DNA of 64,000 bases from Agrobacterium vitis (GCF_014926405.1 NZ_JACXXJ020000003.1:665001-729000), one strand, 5' to 3'. Positions 45,364 to 56,249 are shown, counted from the stretch's first letter. Translations and numbers: made by a program. Notes: generated from the letters alone by a model not told the origin.

Positions 45364-48300
45364 ATGGAACAACAACATCAGCAGGCCGAGACCGATCCGC
45401 TTTGGTATAAGGATGCAATTATCTATCAATTGCACATCAAGTCCTTTTACGATGGCAATGGCGATGGGATCGGCGACTTCAAGGGTTTGACGGAAAAGCT
45501 CGACCATATCGCCTCGCTTGGCATTACCGCCATCTGGATCTTGCCGTTCTTTCCCTCGCCACGGCGCGATGATGGCTATGATATCGCCGATTACGGCAAT
45601 GTCAGCCCGGACTACGGCACAATGGACGATTTCCGCGCCTTCGTGGATGCCGCCCACGCCCGCGATATGCGCGTCATCATCGAATTGGTGATCAACCACA
45701 CATCCGACCAGCATCCCTGGTTTGAGCGAGCCCGCAATGCGCCCGCCGGTTCGCCGGAACGGGATTTCTATGTCTGGTCGGAGACCGATCAGAAGTTTCC
45801 GGAGACGCGGATCATCTTTCTCGATACGGAAAAGTCCAACTGGACCTGGGACCCGGTAGCTGGCGCCTATTACTGGCACCGCTTCTACTCCCACCAGCCG
45901 GACCTGAATTTCGACAATCCGGCTGTGCTGGACGAGTTGATCACGGTCATGCGCTTCTGGCTCGATACCGGCATTGATGCCTTCCGGCTCGACGCCATTC
46001 CTTACCTTGTCGAGCGCGAGGGGACCAATAACGAGAACCTGCCGGAAACCCACGCGATCCTGAAGAAGATCCGCGCGGCAATGGACGAAGGTCATCCGGG
46101 CAAGATGCTGCTGGCTGAGGCCAATCAATGGCCTGAAGATACCCAGGAATATTTCGGCGACGGCGACGAATGCCATATGGCCTTCCACTTCCCGCTGATG
46201 CCGCGCATGTATATGGCGATTGCCAAAGAAGATCGTTTTCCGATCACCGACATCATGCGGCAGACACCTGAGATTCCCGATAATTGCCAATGGGCGATTT
46301 TCCTGCGCAATCACGACGAACTGACGCTGGAAATGGTCACCGACGCCGAGCGGGACTATTTGTGGAACACCTATGCCGCTGACCGCCGCGCCCGCATCAA
46401 TCTCGGCATTCGCCGCCGCTTGGCGCCCCTGATGGAGCGCGACCGCCGCCGCATCGAGCTGATGAATGCGCTGCTGCTGTCGATGCGCGGCACGCCGGTG
46501 ATCTATTACGGCGACGAGATTGGCATGGGCGATAATATCTATCTCGGCGACCGCGACGGGGTGCGCACACCGATGCAATGGTCCCCGGATCGCAATGGCG
46601 GGTTTTCCCGCGCCGACCCGGCCCGTCTGGTCCTGCCGCCGCTGATGGACCCCCTCTATGGCTATGAGGCGGTCAATGTTGAAGCACAGTCGGCTGATGC
46701 CCATTCGCTGCTGAACTGGAGCCGCCATATGCTGGCGCTCCGGCGTAAATTTACTGCATTCGGACGCGGCACATTGCGGTTCCTATCACCGGCCAACCGC
46801 AAGATCATCGCCTATCTGCGCGAATATGAGGGCGAAGTGCTACTGTGTGTCGCCAATCTGTCGCGTCTGCCGCAGGCAGTCGAGCTGGATCTGGCCGAAT
46901 TCGAAAAGCGTATTCCCATTGAGCTGACCGGCATGTCGGCCTTTCCCCCGATCGGCCAGCTGACCTACCTCCTGACCCTGCCACCCTATGGTTTCTTCTG
47001 GTTCAAGCTGTCAGGCGAGACGGACGCGGATGGGCCAACCTGGCGCACAGAGCCACCGGAGCAATTGCCGGATTTCGTTACCATCGTCATGCGGCGCGAG
47101 CTTGCCCAATTGCTGGACGAGCCTGGTATCCAAGAGACGATTTCGCGTGAAATCCTGCCTGCCTATCTTGCCAAGCGCCGGTGGTTTGCCTCCAAGGGCG
47201 AAAGGGTGAAGCGCGCCTCGCTGATCTCGACCATTCCGATGCCCTTCGGCAATGACCTGCTGCTGGGTGAGTTGGAAACCGAGTTGGAAGATCGCGTTGA
47301 GCGGTATTTTCTACCGTTCGCCATCGCCTGGGACGATGAGAACCCCCATGCGCTTGCCCAGCAATTGGCCTTTGCAAGAGTGCGGAAAGGACGCCGGGTT
47401 GGCTTCCTGACGGATGGCTTTGCCATGCAAAGCATGGCGCGCGGCGTCATCAGGGCTTTGCGCGAACGCTCCAGCATTTCCAGTAAAAGCGGTTCCATCG
47501 ATTTCATCGGCACCGAACAACTCGATGGCATCGAGCTGTCCGACGACATGCAGGTCAAATGGCTATCAGCCGAACAATCCAATAGTTCGTTGATCATCGG
47601 CGACATGGCGATGATCAAGCTCATCCGTCACATCCATCAGGGCATTCACCCGGAAGTGGAAATGACCCGCCACCTGACGCGGCTTGGCTACGCTAACACT
47701 GCACCACTGCTGGGAGAGGTCGTCAGGGTTTCACCTGAAGATGAGCGCTCGACATTGATCATCATCCAGGGCGCCATCCGCAATCAGGGCGATGCCTGGA
47801 CCTGGATGCTCGACACGCTCAGGCAAACGCTCGAACAAAGCATGGTTGCCGGTCAGGATGATGACGCCGAGCAAGAGCGGTTCAACCCGCTGTTCAATCA
47901 GGCAGCCGTGATCGGAAAGCGGCTTGGCGAGTTGCATGTGGCACTGGCCAAGCACACAGACGACCCGGCTTTCGCGCCGGTCGCAATGAGTGATGAGGAT
48001 GTCTCCGTTTGGGCGCGATCAGTCATGGCTCGCGTTGCCGACTGCCTGGACAGAGTGTCTGCGATTGGTCATGGCAGCGACAGTGATGGTCTCGATACTG
48101 AAACCATCAGGGTCAGCACCATGTTGGCGGACCGTCGGGAGCAGATCTTGAGCGCGGTCGGTACCCTCGCGAGTGTTGCCAAGGACACGCTGATGATCCG
48201 CAACCACGGCGATTTCCATCTGGGCCAGATCCTGGTTGCCGAAGACGATGTCTATATCATCGATTTCGAAGGCGAACCGGCCCGCCCGCTTGCCGAACGG

Positions 48301-48666
48301 CGGGCAAAGACCAATCCGCTGCGCGACGTGGCAGGACTGATCCGGTCGCTGAGCTATCTCGCTGCTTCCGCCGATACGGGCCGCGAGATCGTCGTCCAGG
48401 GCGACAGTGCAGCAAGAGCCGCGCTGATCGAGGCGTTTCGCAAGAAGGCCGAGACGCATTTCCTCGACAGCTATTTCACGGCAGTCGACGGAGAACCATC
48501 ACTGGCAATGGACCCTGAAAAACGCCGCGAGATCCTCGACCTGTTCCTGCTGGAAAAGGCCGCCTATGAAATCGGCTATGAAGCCAGCAATCGGCCCGGC
48601 TGGATCGCTATTCCGCTTGCCGGGTTTGCCGACATTGCCGAACGGCTGACGGAGAATTCCCTATGA
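45364..48666 (+). CDS. treS: Trehalose synthase-maltokinase fusion
   Basis: 1100 residues from the ATG at 45364, with GAGGAG seven bases upstream. Residues 1-550 form trehalose synthase (GH13_16): [20 protein letters not shown], the nucleophile Asp in [19 protein letters not shown], the acid/base Glu in [11 protein letters not shown], and [13 protein letters not shown]. Residues about 575-1100 form maltokinase (Mak/Pep2): [16 protein letters not shown], the catalytic loop [15 protein letters not shown] and a metal motif [15 protein letters not shown]. TreS interconverts trehalose and maltose, and Mak phosphorylates maltose at C1, so the fusion channels trehalose into maltose-1-phosphate for GlgE. 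The glgB start overlaps its stop by 4 bp. Confidence 0.95.
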   Translation: MEQQHQQAETDPLWYKDAIIYQLHIKSFYDGNGDGIGDFKGLTEKLDHIASLGITAIWILPFFPSPRRDDGYDIADYGNVSPDYGTMDDFRAFVDAAHARDMRVIIELVINHTSDQHPWFERARNAPAGSPERDFYVWSETDQKFPETRIIFLDTEKSNWTWDPVAGAYYWHRFYSHQPDLNFDNPAVLDELITVMRFWLDTGIDAFRLDAIPYLVEREGTNNENLPETHAILKKIRAAMDEGHPGKMLLAEANQWPEDTQEYFGDGDECHMAFHFPLMPRMYMAIAKEDRFPITDIMRQTPEIPDNCQWAIFLRNHDELTLEMVTDAERDYLWNTYAADRRARINLGIRRRLAPLMERDRRRIELMNALLLSMRGTPVIYYGDEIGMGDNIYLGDRDGVRTPMQWSPDRNGGFSRADPARLVLPPLMDPLYGYEAVNVEAQSADAHSLLNWSRHMLALRRKFTAFGRGTLRFLSPANRKIIAYLREYEGEVLLCVANLSRLPQAVELDLAEFEKRIPIELTGMSAFPPIGQLTYLLTLPPYGFFWFKLSGETDADGPTWRTEPPEQLPDFVTIVMRRELAQLLDEPGIQETISREILPAYLAKRRWFASKGERVKRASLISTIPMPFGNDLLLGELETELEDRVERYFLPFAIAWDDENPHALAQQLAFARVRKGRRVGFLTDGFAMQSMARGVIRALRERSSISSKSGSIDFIGTEQLDGIELSDDMQVKWLSAEQSNSSLIIGDMAMIKLIRHIHQGIHPEVEMTRHLTRLGYANTAPLLGEVVRVSPEDERSTLIIIQGAIRNQGDAWTWMLDTLRQTLEQSMVAGQDDDAEQERFNPLFNQAAVIGKRLGELHVALAKHTDDPAFAPVAMSDEDVSVWARSVMARVADCLDRVSAIGHGSDSDGLDTETIRVSTMLADRREQILSAVGTLASVAKDTLMIRNHGDFHLGQILVAEDDVYIIDFEGEPARPLAERRAKTNPLRDVAGLIRSLSYLAASADTGREIVVQGDSAARAALIEAFRKKAETHFLDSYFTAVDGEPSLAMDPEKRREILDLFLLEKAAYEIGYEASNRPGWIAIPLAGFADIAERLTENSL

Positions 48667-50873
48667 CGATTGCCACGAGCGACTTGCTATCCGGCATCGA
48701 TGCCCAGGCGGTTCAAGCCCTCATCGACGGCAGACACGGCGATCCCTTTTCCATTCTGGGACCGCATCGGGCAGATGGGGAAACGGTGGTCCGGGCGATT
48801 TTTCCGGGTGCGCTCGGCGTTGAAATGCTCGACAGAAACAGCAACGCCCCTGTGGGCCGACTGAATCTGGTGCATCCGGGCGGCCTGTTTGCGGGAGAGC
48901 TTCGCTCCTCCTCGCGCTACCGATTTCGGATCGAATGGCAGGGCGCAGTGCAGATTGCCGAAGACCCCTATGCCTTCGGCCTGCTGCTCGGCGATATGGA
49001 CCTGCATCTGATCGCCGAGGCCACCCATTACGATCTCGCCCGCACGCTGGGGGCCAACCCGAGAGAGATGGATGGGGTGGCAGGGGTAGGCTTTGCCGTG
49101 TGGGCGCCAACTGCACAGCGCGTCTCGGTGGTTGGCGATTTCAACTCCTGGGATGGGCGGCGCAATCCGATGCGCCTGCGCCAATCCGGCGGCATCTGGG
49201 AATTGTTCGTTCCGGGCATCGGTCCAGGCGAGCGCTACAAATATGAATTGATCGACGCGCAAGGCAATGTGCTGCCGCAAAAGGCCGATCCGGTCGCCAA
49301 AGCCAGCGAAGCGGCACCGGGAACGGCCTCCATCGTCGCGTCAAACACGCCGTTCGCCTGGACGGACCAAGCCTGGATGACCCGGCAGACCGCCGATTCC
49401 GCCGCCCGTGAGCCGATCTCGATCTATGAAGTGCATCTCGGCTCATGGCTGCGGATCGCTGAAGATGGCAATCGCTGGCTCGACTGGGTGGAGCTGAGCC
49501 AGCGGCTGGTGCCCTACGTCAAATCCATGAATTTCACCCATATTGAATTATTGCCGATCACCGAACATCCGTTCGGCGGTTCCTGGGGTTATCAGCCGCT
49601 CGGCCTGTTTTCTCCCACCGGACGCTATGGCACGCCGGAGGATTTGGCCTATTTCATCGACCGCTGCCATGCCAGCGGCGTCGGCGTCCTTCTCGATTGG
49701 GTACCAGCCCATTTTCCGACCGATGTCTGGGGCCTGGCGCGCTTCGATGGCAGCGCGCTTTATGAGCATGAAGATCCGCGCGAGGGCTTTCATCGGGACT
49801 GGAACACGCTGATCTACAATCTCGGTCGCAAGGAGGTGAAAGGCTTTCTGATCTCCAGCGCCTTCGAGTGGCTGGAGCATTTCCATATCGACGGGCTGCG
49901 GGTCGATGCGGTCGCCTCGATGCTCTACCGCGACTATAGCCGCAATGACGGCGAATGGATTCCCAACCAATTCGGCGGCCGGGAAAATCTCGAATCCGTC
50001 GAGTTCTTCAAGCATTTGAACAGCGTCGTTCACAGCCGCTGCCCGCATGCGCTGATGATTGCCGAGGAATCAACCGCCTGGCCGGGCGTGACCAAATCAC
50101 CGGAAGACGGCGGCCTCGGCTTCGATTTCAAATGGAACATGGGCTGGATGCATGACAGCCTGTCCTACATCGAAGAAGATCCGGTCTATCGCAAATATCA
50201 TCACGGCACGATGACCTTCAGCATGGTCTATCAATATTCCGAGCGGTTTGTGCTGCCGCTTTCCCATGATGAAGTTGTGCATGGCAAAGGCTCGTTGCTG
50301 GGTAAAATGCCCGGCGACCATTGGCAGAAGCTTGCCAATCTCAGGGCCTATTATGGGTTCATGTGGGCGCATCCCGGCAAGAAACTGGTATTTATGGGCT
50401 GCGAGATCGGTCAGGACATCGAGTGGAACCACGATCAATCCATCTCCTGGGATTTGATGGACCGACCGGATCACGCCGGAGTTCAGACGCTGGTTGCCAA
50501 GCTAAACGGGCTGTATCAGCAGGAAAAGGCCCTGCAATTCAGCGATCTCGACCCCGCCGGATTTGAATGGGCGATTGCCGACGATGCCGAAAATTCGGTG
50601 ATCGCCATGCTGCGCTATGACGAGAACCGGGAGAATTGTATTCTGGCGATCTCGAATTTCACCCCGATCTTGCGCCATGACTACCGTGTCGGCGTTCCCA
50701 TGCAAGGACGCTGGATGGAAATCTTCAACAGCGATTCAAGTGAGTTTGGAGGATCAGGACAGGGCAAGGGTGACGTCTCAGCCGAGCCGCACCCGGCCCA
50801 TGGCAGGGAATTTTCGATAAACCTCGCCCTGCCACCACTGGCGACACTCTTTCTGAAATGGGTGTCCGAGTAA
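48663..50873 (+). CDS. glgB: 1,4-alpha-glucan branching enzyme
   Basis: 736 residues, overlapping the treS-mak stop by 4 bp (ATGA). Two N-terminal carbohydrate-binding beta domains (about 1-230, [20 protein letters not shown]) precede the GH13_9 barrel with [18 protein letters not shown], the nucleophile Asp in [14 protein letters not shown], the acid/base Glu in [12 protein letters not shown] and the [14 protein letters not shown] region. It introduces alpha-1,6 branches into the GlgE product. Length and motifs match full-length GlgB. The third gene of the GlgE operon. Confidence 0.96.
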   Translation: MTIATSDLLSGIDAQAVQALIDGRHGDPFSILGPHRADGETVVRAIFPGALGVEMLDRNSNAPVGRLNLVHPGGLFAGELRSSSRYRFRIEWQGAVQIAEDPYAFGLLLGDMDLHLIAEATHYDLARTLGANPREMDGVAGVGFAVWAPTAQRVSVVGDFNSWDGRRNPMRLRQSGGIWELFVPGIGPGERYKYELIDAQGNVLPQKADPVAKASEAAPGTASIVASNTPFAWTDQAWMTRQTADSAAREPISIYEVHLGSWLRIAEDGNRWLDWVELSQRLVPYVKSMNFTHIELLPITEHPFGGSWGYQPLGLFSPTGRYGTPEDLAYFIDRCHASGVGVLLDWVPAHFPTDVWGLARFDGSALYEHEDPREGFHRDWNTLIYNLGRKEVKGFLISSAFEWLEHFHIDGLRVDAVASMLYRDYSRNDGEWIPNQFGGRENLESVEFFKHLNSVVHSRCPHALMIAEESTAWPGVTKSPEDGGLGFDFKWNMGWMHDSLSYIEEDPVYRKYHHGTMTFSMVYQYSERFVLPLSHDEVVHGKGSLLGKMPGDHWQKLANLRAYYGFMWAHPGKKLVFMGCEIGQDIEWNHDQSISWDLMDRPDHAGVQTLVAKLNGLYQQEKALQFSDLDPAGFEWAIADDAENSVIAMLRYDENRENCILAISNFTPILRHDYRVGVPMQGRWMEIFNSDSSEFGGSGQGKGDVSAEPHPAHGREFSINLALPPLATLFLKWVSE

Positions 50874-50875
50874 TA

Positions 50876-51295
50876 TCAATGCCGGTCATGGCGGCATTGA
50901 TCGTGATCGGCCAGAACCTCGATGACCCGGCATTCGGCAATCGTGCCATGCGAACAGCCGGTGATCATTCGCTCCAACTCGGTTTTCAACGCCTTTAGAC
51001 GGTCGATCCGTTCCTCGACATCGGCAAGCCGTTGTCTTGCAATCGAATCAGCCGGTGAGCAGGATTGACCGGGCTTATCCTGAAGATCAAGCAGGGTGCG
51101 AATGGCATCGACCTCGAAGCCAAGCTCGCGGGCATGGCGGATGAAGGTCAGCCTCTGCAAATGAGCCGCGCTGTAAAGCCTGCGGTTTCCATCCGTGCGC
51201 GGCGGCTGCGGCACGAGGCCGACCTGTTCGTAATACCGGATCGTCGCTACCTTGACGCCACTGATCCGCGCCGCCTCGCCAATTGCAATATTCAT
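50876..51295 (-). CDS. MerR-family Zn/Cd/Pb-sensing regulator (ZntR/CadR type)
   Basis: 139 residues from the ATG at 51295. The winged-helix start MNIAIGEAARISGVKVATIR and the IRYYEQVGLVP linker are MerR hallmarks. Metal-ligand cysteines sit at 79, 114, 122 and 134, with His116; ZntR uses Cys79, Cys114, Cys115, His119 and Cys124, so this is the divalent-metal (Zn/Cd/Pb) class, not CueR. A His-rich tail (HDQCRHDRH) is CadR-like. It is divergent from the P-type ATPase gene, whose promoter carries the matching MerR dyad, and should activate it by twisting the promoter. It probably keeps its own transcription in check from the same region. Confidence 0.92.
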   Translation of the reverse strand: MNIAIGEAARISGVKVATIRYYEQVGLVPQPPRTDGNRRLYSAAHLQRLTFIRHARELGFEVDAIRTLLDLQDKPGQSCSPADSIARQRLADVEERIDRLKALKTELERMITGCSHGTIAECRVIEVLADHDQCRHDRH

Positions 51296-51306
51296 CGATT
51301 TAGCCC

Positions 51307-51337
51307 TTGCTCCTCTAGTCACTAGAGAATGTAGGAT
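51307..51337 (+). promoter_or_regulatory. MerR-type promoter of the metal ATPase gene
   Basis: -35 TTGCTC (51307-51312), 19-bp spacer, -10 TAGGAT (51332-51337). The spacer is longer than the normal 17 bp and contains the dyad CTCTAGT-C-ACTAGAG (51313-51327), the classical MerR binding geometry. The ATG is at 51367. Confidence 0.75.
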
Positions 51338-51366
51338 CGGTTCGACACAATGACAAGGACGAACCG

Positions 51367-53655
51367 ATGGCAACCGAACAGACCACCCGCTTCCGCGTCG
51401 AGGGCATGGATTGCGCCTCCTGCGCGGCAAAAATCGACACGGCAGCGCGCCGTGTGGCCGGTATTACCGATGTCCGGGTTTCGGTGACGGCACAGACCAT
51501 GGCGGTCGTCCACGATGGCGATGCCGATCTGGTGACGCTTGCCGACAAAGTAACCGGCCTTGGCTACAAGACCACCCGCCTCGCCGCTTCCGTTCCACAA
51601 CACGATCACCAGCACGATAACGCGCATGGCTCCACCTGCACGGGCCATCATGATGGCGAGGCGCATCATCATCATCACGATGAGCATAATCATGAGGGGC
51701 ATGACCATGAGGGACATGACCACGCCTCTCATAGTGGCGGCCTGCACAGCCATCAGCATGATGCCGGACCCACGACAGCCGTTTGGTGGCGCACACAAAA
51801 GGCCGGGCAGGTCGCAACGAGCGGTGCTGCACTCGTTATTGCCATGCTCATCGGCCATCTCGTGCCCTCCCTCTCCTTCTGGGCTTTTCTGGCGGCCATC
51901 GCCATCGGTATCGTGCCGATTGCCCGCCGTGCGGTGATGGCCGCGCTGGCTGGAACGCCGTTTTCCATCGAAATGCTGATGACCATCGCCTCTATCGGCG
52001 CCATCATCATCGGTGCGACCGAGGAAGCAGCAACTGTGGTGTTCCTGTTTCTCGTCGGTGAATTGCTCGAAGGCTTTGCTGCCGGGCGGGCGCGGGCCAG
52101 TATTCAAGGCCTGACCAAGCTGGTTCCCGATACGGCGCGGATCGAGCGGAATGGCCGCATTGAAGACGTGGCCGCCGCCAGCCTGACACTCGGCACCATC
52201 GTCATCGTGCGGCCCGGCGACCGGGTTCCTGCCGATGGCGAGATTATCGATGGCACCAGCGCGATCAATGAAGCCCCTGTCACCGGCGAGAGCCTGCCGA
52301 AAACCAAGGGCGTAGGGGAAGGCGTTTTTGCCGGAACGGTGAATGGCGAAGGAACGCTTCGCGTCAAGGTGACGGCCACAGCAGCTGACAACACCATTGC
52401 CCGCGTTGTCCGTCTGGTCGAGGAAGCCCAGGAGAGCAAAGCGCCAACCGAGCGCTTCATCGACCGGTTTTCGCGATACTACACACCCGCTGTAACGCTA
52501 TTGGCCGCGCTGGTGGCAATCCTGCCGCCGCTGTTCTGGGATGGGGACTGGAGCCTCTGGCTCTATAAAGGTCTGGCAATCCTGCTGATCGGCTGCCCTT
52601 GCGCTCTGGTGATCTCCACACCCGCTGCCATTGCCGCCGGTCTTTCCGCCGGTGCGCGTCGTGGCCTGCTGATGAAGGGCGGCGCGGTTCTCGAAAATGT
52701 CGGACGGATCACCGCCATCGCGCTCGACAAGACGGGAACGCTGACAGAGGGTAAGCCGAAGGTGACTGATATCATCGCGTTTGGCGGCGCAGTCGAAGAG
52801 AACGTGCTGGCCGATGCGGCAGCCCTTGAAATGGGGTCGAGCCATCCGCTGGCCCGGGCGATTATCGAGGCCGCCACCGACCGCGCCATTTACATACCAA
52901 CGGCAAACGAGACCGGCGCTATCGCTGGCAAGGGCGTGCGCGGCACGGTGGGTGGCATCAGCCTCTTCCTCGGATCGGCCAGTGCCGCCGCCGAAATGAC
53001 CCCTGTTTCCGCTGAGATCGTCACCCGGATCGAAAAACTGAGTGCGGAAGGGAAATCTGTCTCTCTGCTGGTGAAGAACGGGTCAGTCACGGGGCTGATC
53101 GCGCTGCGCGACGAGCCGCGCCCCGATGCCCGCCAGGGATTGGACGCACTGAAGGCCGCCGGTATTCGCCCGGTCATGCTGACCGGCGACAATGCCGCTA
53201 CGGCCCGGGCCATTGCAACCCTGCTTGATATCGAACCTCGTGCCGATCTGCTGCCGCAAGACAAGCAGGCTATCGTCCGCGACATGCAGGCGAAAGGCGA
53301 GCGGGTCGCCAAGGTCGGAGACGGCATCAACGACGCCCCCGCTCTCGCCGCCGCCGATATCGGCATCGCCATGGGCGGCGGAACGGATGTGGCATTGGAA
53401 ACCGCCGATGCGGCCATTCTGCATGGAAGGGTGATGGACCTAGCCGACATGGTCATGCTGTCGCGGCAGGTGATGGGCAATATCCGTGAAAATATCACCA
53501 TTGCCATCGGGCTGAAAGCCGTCTTCCTGGTGACGACAATCATCGGCATTACCGGTCTCTGGCCAGCAATCCTCGCCGATACCGGTGCCACCGTTCTCGT
53601 CACCGCCAACGCCATGCGCCTGTTGCGCTGGCGCGGCAGCGCAAAGGCCGCCTGA
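51367..53655 (+). CDS. zntA: Zn/Cd/Pb-exporting P1B-type ATPase
   Basis: 762 residues. An HMA domain with GMDCASCAAKI (Cys pair) near residue 17, then a long His-rich stretch (about 78-135, with HHHHHDEH and repeated EGHDH) likely to bind metal. Membrane domain, CPC motif at 410-412 (LIGCPCALVISTPAA), phosphorylation Asp454 in ALDKTGTLTEGK, GDGINDAPALAAAD hinge, and the last helix with LADTGATVLVTANAM, which has the Zn/Cd-specific Asp. These indicate a ZntA/CadA-type exporter; the ZntR-like regulator next door agrees. It protects cells from excess zinc, cadmium or lead. The symbol is by class, since cadA is equally used. Confidence 0.92.
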   Translation: MATEQTTRFRVEGMDCASCAAKIDTAARRVAGITDVRVSVTAQTMAVVHDGDADLVTLADKVTGLGYKTTRLAASVPQHDHQHDNAHGSTCTGHHDGEAHHHHHDEHNHEGHDHEGHDHASHSGGLHSHQHDAGPTTAVWWRTQKAGQVATSGAALVIAMLIGHLVPSLSFWAFLAAIAIGIVPIARRAVMAALAGTPFSIEMLMTIASIGAIIIGATEEAATVVFLFLVGELLEGFAAGRARASIQGLTKLVPDTARIERNGRIEDVAAASLTLGTIVIVRPGDRVPADGEIIDGTSAINEAPVTGESLPKTKGVGEGVFAGTVNGEGTLRVKVTATAADNTIARVVRLVEEAQESKAPTERFIDRFSRYYTPAVTLLAALVAILPPLFWDGDWSLWLYKGLAILLIGCPCALVISTPAAIAAGLSAGARRGLLMKGGAVLENVGRITAIALDKTGTLTEGKPKVTDIIAFGGAVEENVLADAAALEMGSSHPLARAIIEAATDRAIYIPTANETGAIAGKGVRGTVGGISLFLGSASAAAEMTPVSAEIVTRIEKLSAEGKSVSLLVKNGSVTGLIALRDEPRPDARQGLDALKAAGIRPVMLTGDNAATARAIATLLDIEPRADLLPQDKQAIVRDMQAKGERVAKVGDGINDAPALAAADIGIAMGGGTDVALETADAAILHGRVMDLADMVMLSRQVMGNIRENITIAIGLKAVFLVTTIIGITGLWPAILADTGATVLVTANAMRLLRWRGSAKAA

Positions 53656-53690
53656 CTGGGCATATGCGGACTGACAGTCCGATACAAAAT

Positions 53691-53719
53691 CACCCCGATA
53701 TCCAAGAGATATCGGGGTG
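53691..53719. terminator. Hairpin between convergent genes
   Basis: Perfect 12-bp stem (53691-53702, CACCCCGATATC, with 53708-53719) and 5-nt loop, in the gap between the ATPase gene (plus) and the O-demethylase gene (minus). No clear U-run on either side, so it is a transcription-block or weak terminator. Confidence 0.5.
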
Positions 53720-53807
53720 CGACTATGATAGGTCTATGACAGCACCGAGCGTTTTATACATCACCCGGCGCGGTAACGTTTTCGATCTACTGAAAAATTC
53801 CAGCAGA

Positions 53808-55226
53808 TCATTTGCTCTTGGTGCGCCAGCTCTCGGCATAGGTCTCGCGGGCCTGGCGCGCATAAGGTGTCGGAGAGATCCGCACGCGGATTTTCGCCTG
53901 CTTGTGCGGGCGCTCGGTCGAAGTCTTGCCGCTGCCGCCGTCTGGTTCACCCCAGATCAACGTCAGCACGTCGCCTTCCTTGACATCGGCATCGACAATG
54001 CCGAGCGACAGAATGCAGCGCTCATTGTAGGAATAACCGCCAAACATTGACAGGCCCACCGTCTTGCCCGCGTTATTGACGATCATGTCGGCGCTGGTTG
54101 AGGCGTAGTTCAGCACGGGGAAATCGATCCACTTGTAGCTGTCTTCGCCCGGACGGAAGGCAGAGGCGATCACTTCGACCACATCCTCGGCATTCCATTC
54201 GAAGGTGACTTTCTTGCGGTTGGTCTGGCCCTTGATCTTTTCAAGCGCTGCCTTACCGATGAAATCATCCTTCTTCCAGCCGATGTAGAAATCATAGCCA
54301 AGCTCGAACGGATTGACGTAATAATCCTCAATATTGGTGGAGACGAAACTGCCACCAATCGGACCATTGGCCTCATAGCTGTCAGCACCCAGCCATTGAC
54401 GATAGTCGGCGAGCATACCATCGCCGGTATAGATGCCGGGAAGCGGCGAGGGAATCCAGCCGCTCTCCAGCGTGTTGGTGGAATAGGCGCGGCTGCCGCA
54501 GCGCACCAGATCGACATTGGCATCCTTTGCCGCTTCGAGAATACAGGACAGGATGTAATTCTTGTCCTCATACGGCCCCCAGATTTCCAGGCCCGGCGCG
54601 CCGGACATGCCATGGCGAAGCGCCTGCACCTTCTTGGAGCCGACATTGATCCAATCGACGTGGAAAAACTTGATCTCCGGAACCGGCCCGCCATTGATCT
54701 TCTCAAAGATCTTCGGGGCTTCCGGCCCCTGGATCTGGTAGCGATAATGGGTGCGCAACACCCGTTCGCCTTCCGGGCGGGACGGTGAACGCGGATCGTG
54801 CTTGAGGCGGACGTTCCATTTGCCATAAGCGGCACAGAACATCAGCCAGTTCGAGGTCGGGGCGCGGCCGACCAGGATGAACTTGTCCTGTCGTTCGCGG
54901 AAGATAATGTGGTCACCGATCACATGACCGTTCGGCGTGACCGGAACGAAGTGCTTGGCCCGGTTGAGACCGAAATTCGCAAAGGAATTGATGCCGTGAT
55001 GGCTGAGAAATTTCTCTGCATCCGGTCCCTCGACAATCAATTCATCCATGTGGTGGGATTGGTCGAACAGCACGGCGGAATTGCGCCAGGCCACTTGTTC
55101 GGAGCGCCAATTGCTGAATTCGGGTGTCACAACCGGGTATACATACATCCCGACCGGCGAATTGCGCAACCGGCCGACAATGTCGGAATTATCCTGCAAA
55201 ATATCGTGGAGACTGCTTGCTGCCAT
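53808..55226 (-). CDS. Vanillate/3-O-methylgallate O-demethylase (LigM-like, tetrahydrofolate-dependent)
   Basis: 472 residues, the same length class as LigM of Sphingobium. It belongs to the aminomethyltransferase (GcvT) superfamily: GPDAEKFLSHHGINSFANFG near 67, LEIWGPYEDKNYILSCILEA, CGSRAYSTNTLESGWIPSP and a C-terminal barrel (ERPHKQAKIRVRISPTPYA). LigM moves the methoxyl methyl group of aromatic acids such as vanillate to tetrahydrofolate. Related proteins act on other methyl donors such as dimethylglycine or DMSP, so the substrate is uncertain. A TGTATACAT site lies about 30 bp before the start, and the upstream gene is a GntR regulator with the same site. Confidence 0.8.
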   Translation of the reverse strand: MAASSLHDILQDNSDIVGRLRNSPVGMYVYPVVTPEFSNWRSEQVAWRNSAVLFDQSHHMDELIVEGPDAEKFLSHHGINSFANFGLNRAKHFVPVTPNGHVIGDHIIFRERQDKFILVGRAPTSNWLMFCAAYGKWNVRLKHDPRSPSRPEGERVLRTHYRYQIQGPEAPKIFEKINGGPVPEIKFFHVDWINVGSKKVQALRHGMSGAPGLEIWGPYEDKNYILSCILEAAKDANVDLVRCGSRAYSTNTLESGWIPSPLPGIYTGDGMLADYRQWLGADSYEANGPIGGSFVSTNIEDYYVNPFELGYDFYIGWKKDDFIGKAALEKIKGQTNRKKVTFEWNAEDVVEVIASAFRPGEDSYKWIDFPVLNYASTSADMIVNNAGKTVGLSMFGGYSYNERCILSLGIVDADVKEGDVLTLIWGEPDGGSGKTSTERPHKQAKIRVRISPTPYARQARETYAESWRTKSK

Positions 55227-55253
55227 CGTGCCCTCCCAAGGCGCTGTTCAGTG

Positions 55254-55263
55254 TGTATACATT
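55254..55263 (-). promoter_or_regulatory. Operator-like site before the O-demethylase gene
   Basis: TGTATACATT, whose palindromic core TGTATACA matches the site before the GntR gene. It ends 28 bp upstream of the ATG at 55226, overlapping the likely promoter. GntR regulators bind dyads of this kind. Confidence 0.6.
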
Positions 55264-55349
55264 GATGCCAACCCTTGAGCAGAATGCAAGCCCGTTTCTG
55301 AAGCTTTTTTGTGGCCATCACGATTAACACACAACACTGCGCGAAACGG

Positions 55350-56108
55350 TCAGCGGCGAATAAGCGCCATGCCCGGGATCTTGTCGATCAATCCAGGCGC
55401 TTCCTTGAAAAGGTAATCGAGATTCCGCCGCGCGGTCCTGGCATGTTCACGAGCGATAGCTTCCGCGCGCGCGCCCTCGCGAGCTGTGATGGCCTCAACC
55501 AGACCGCGATGCTGCTCCTGCGCCGACCGCAAGGAGCGGCGGAAAGCCGCAATATCCATCCGGTTGGGCAGGAAAGCGGAGGGCGAAGCGAAGGGCAAGG
55601 CGCAGGCCCGTTCCACCTCGCGGCGCATTACTTCGCTTGCGCAAAGGGCGGCCAATTGACGATGAAAAATTTCGTTGAGATCGGCATAGGCATCGAAGTC
55701 AACGTCATCGACATAGGGGCCAAAACACTGATCTAGCTTAATAATTGTCTCAGAAATCGCAGAGAGCGCCTCCGCATCAGGCCCACGCTCTGCGGCCAGC
55801 CTTGCCGCCGCCCCCTCCAGGACGCCCCGCAACTCGATAGCATCAATAACATCATCATAACCGAACCGGCGCACCACAAAACCGCCATTCGGCAAGCGAT
55901 CCAGCAAGCCTTCCTCGGCCAGCCGTGACAGGGCTTCGCGCACCGGCGTGCGGGAAATATCGAGCGCCTCCGCCAGCGACACCTCAAACAACCGCGTCCC
56001 GCCGGTGAGATGTCCGCTGATGATTTTTTCGCGCAATTCGATCACCGCACGGCGGCCATGGGTGGCGGTATCCACCAGTTTTACCGAGGCTTTCGTATCC
56101 TTCTGCAT
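55350..56108 (-). CDS. GntR-family (FCD/VanR-like) transcriptional regulator
   Basis: 252 residues from the ATG at 56108 (MQKDTKASVKLV); an ATG at 56168 would add 20 less conserved residues. Winged helix about residues 20-85 (LFEVSLAEALDISRTPVREA, RLAEEGLLDRLPNGGFVV) and FCD effector domain about 90-230 (VIDAIELRGVLEGAAARLAA, LNEIFHRQLAALC). It ends 124 bp before the O-demethylase start on the same strand. Matching TGTATACAT sites stand before both genes, which supports autoregulation and control of the demethylase, as known for VanR-type proteins that respond to vanillate. Confidence 0.92.
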   Translation of the reverse strand: MQKDTKASVKLVDTATHGRRAVIELREKIISGHLTGGTRLFEVSLAEALDISRTPVREALSRLAEEGLLDRLPNGGFVVRRFGYDDVIDAIELRGVLEGAAARLAAERGPDAEALSAISETIIKLDQCFGPYVDDVDFDAYADLNEIFHRQLAALCASEVMRREVERACALPFASPSAFLPNRMDIAAFRRSLRSAQEQHRGLVEAITAREGARAEAIAREHARTARRNLDYLFKEAPGLIDKIPGMALIRR

Positions 56109-56194
56109 CCTGACAAAGCCCCTTTCCAAACCAATCAATTCCCCCGACCCGCTGCCGCGCAGCGGCAAGCAGCAGACGCAATTTTTCTAATTTA

Positions 56195-56204
56195 ATGTAT
56201 ACAT
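56195..56204 (-). promoter_or_regulatory. GntR autoregulatory operator candidate
   Basis: Perfect 10-bp palindrome ATGTATACAT, 87 bp upstream of the regulator's ATG. It shares TGTATACAT with the site before the O-demethylase gene. Confidence 0.6.
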
Positions 56205-56249
56205 GGAAAAGCTGCAATGACGATCATATCTGTTCGCAACGGGCGATGT

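Noticed and set aside
44336..45418. A 360-codon minus-strand frame antisense to glgE
   Set aside because: No ribosome site or motif, and glgE carries intact catalytic residues here.
45337..46728. A 463-codon open frame on the minus strand
   Set aside because: Antisense to treS-mak, whose motifs are complete; high GC makes long antisense frames common.
40021..50873. Considered whether the cluster is a classical maltose or glycogen (GlgA/GlgC) locus
   Set aside because: glgA and glgC are absent and treS-mak plus glgE are present, so the GlgE route fits better.
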